Assembly: GCA_041624375.1 (NCBI GenBank) | Contig: JBFJVD010000213.1 | Location: forward strand, 1 to 5,135 | DNA from: JBFJVD01 sp041624375 | GTDB taxonomy: Bacteria; Chloroflexota; Anaerolineae; Anaerolineales; E44-bin32 | Direction of reading: 5' to 3' | Length of the DNA: 5,135 nt | Shown here: piece after piece, positions 5,070 to 5,135 of the stretch | How positions within the stretch are numbered: the first letter of the stretch is position 1 | Layout: each line of letters begins with the position of its first letter | Translations under genes and position numbers: made by a program | Notes under the pieces: generated by a model | Database searches by the model: none | The model's input: the letters and a program-made list of their open reading frames with translations, nothing else | Told to the model about the DNA's origin: nothing

Positions 5070-5135
5070 GAGATGCCTTCAGGGCCGTTTGATTCTTCCA
5101 TCCCATCAAGGGATTCAGCCCACCCTGGGCACGCG

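Larger units (their letters stand above)
5004..5135. other. upstream region of the squalene/phytoene synthase gene
   Basis: These 132 bases up to the window edge hold the Shine-Dalgarno, a candidate promoter and two AACnGTTC sites, all described separately. A small inverted repeat, ATCCC-ATCAA-GGGAT, occupies 5100-5114 and has no T-run on either side. The region is visibly richer in A/T than the flanking genes, as expected for a promoter. The beginning of any neighbouring gene beyond it is not identifiable with confidence. Confidence 0.5.

Noticed and set aside
5073..5135. Start of a divergent plus-strand gene (MPSGPFDSS...) open to the window edge
   Set aside because: Only 21 codons are visible, there is no Shine-Dalgarno, and the sequence is not recognisable. 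An open frame of this length is not evidence in itself.
5061..5135. C-terminus of a minus-strand gene ending at a TGA that overlaps the -35 box
   Set aside because: One frame reads 24 codons (ending GPEGISNS) to that stop, but with no identifiable motif and no view of the upstream sequence it cannot be separated from a chance open frame.

Overview
This is a high-GC, densely coding bacterial window. The third codon positions are strongly G/C, stop and start codons overlap or nearly touch, and intergenic gaps are short. The family content (a CysA-like ABC ATPase behind a probable permease, a GNAT acetyltransferase, a site-2-protease-like membrane protein and a bacterial squalene/phytoene synthase) fits a proteobacterium or a similar high-GC Gram-negative. 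The sequence alone does not fix the taxon. I see no mobile element, RNA gene, CRISPR array or phage gene.

Layout. Positions 1-46 are the last 14 codons of an upstream plus-strand gene. Its TGA overlaps the ATG of the next gene, a 621-residue protein (46-1911) that joins a complete CysA/PotA-type ABC ATPase and its C-terminal regulatory region to two tandem universal-stress-protein (USP) domains. Four bases later a class I SAM-dependent methyltransferase begins (1916-2731). These three form an operon that starts outside the window. A 131-base gap follows. It holds one small hairpin and ends in a strong Shine-Dalgarno sequence for a GNAT-family acetyltransferase (2863-3459). Only 13 bases separate this from a small polytopic membrane protein of the M50/site-2-protease fold (3473-4009), in which the catalytic Glu of HExxH is replaced by His. 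On the minus strand, converging and ending 7 bases away, is a squalene/phytoene synthase family gene (4017-5003). Its second aspartate-rich motif reads GxxxD instead of DxxxD. Its 132-base upstream region contains a perfect TTGACA -35 box, a good Shine-Dalgarno, and two AACnGTTC sites exactly 21 bp apart across the promoter.

How the genes may work together. The first block looks like a substrate-uptake operon: permease end, then ATPase. Its ATPase could be regulated by nucleotide or stress state through the added USP domains, and a methyltransferase of unknown substrate is coupled to it. The GNAT and the M50-like gene are probably a separate co-transcribed pair with no obvious pathway link. 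The minus-strand synthase makes a C30 or C40 isoprenoid precursor (squalene, dehydrosqualene or phytoene) for hopanoids, sterols or carotenoids. No other isoprenoid gene is visible to settle which.

The main points of interest are the ABC-USP-USP fusion, the active-site substitutions in three separate enzymes, and the paired sites over the synthase promoter. I do not see a convincing, entirely new multi-gene system.
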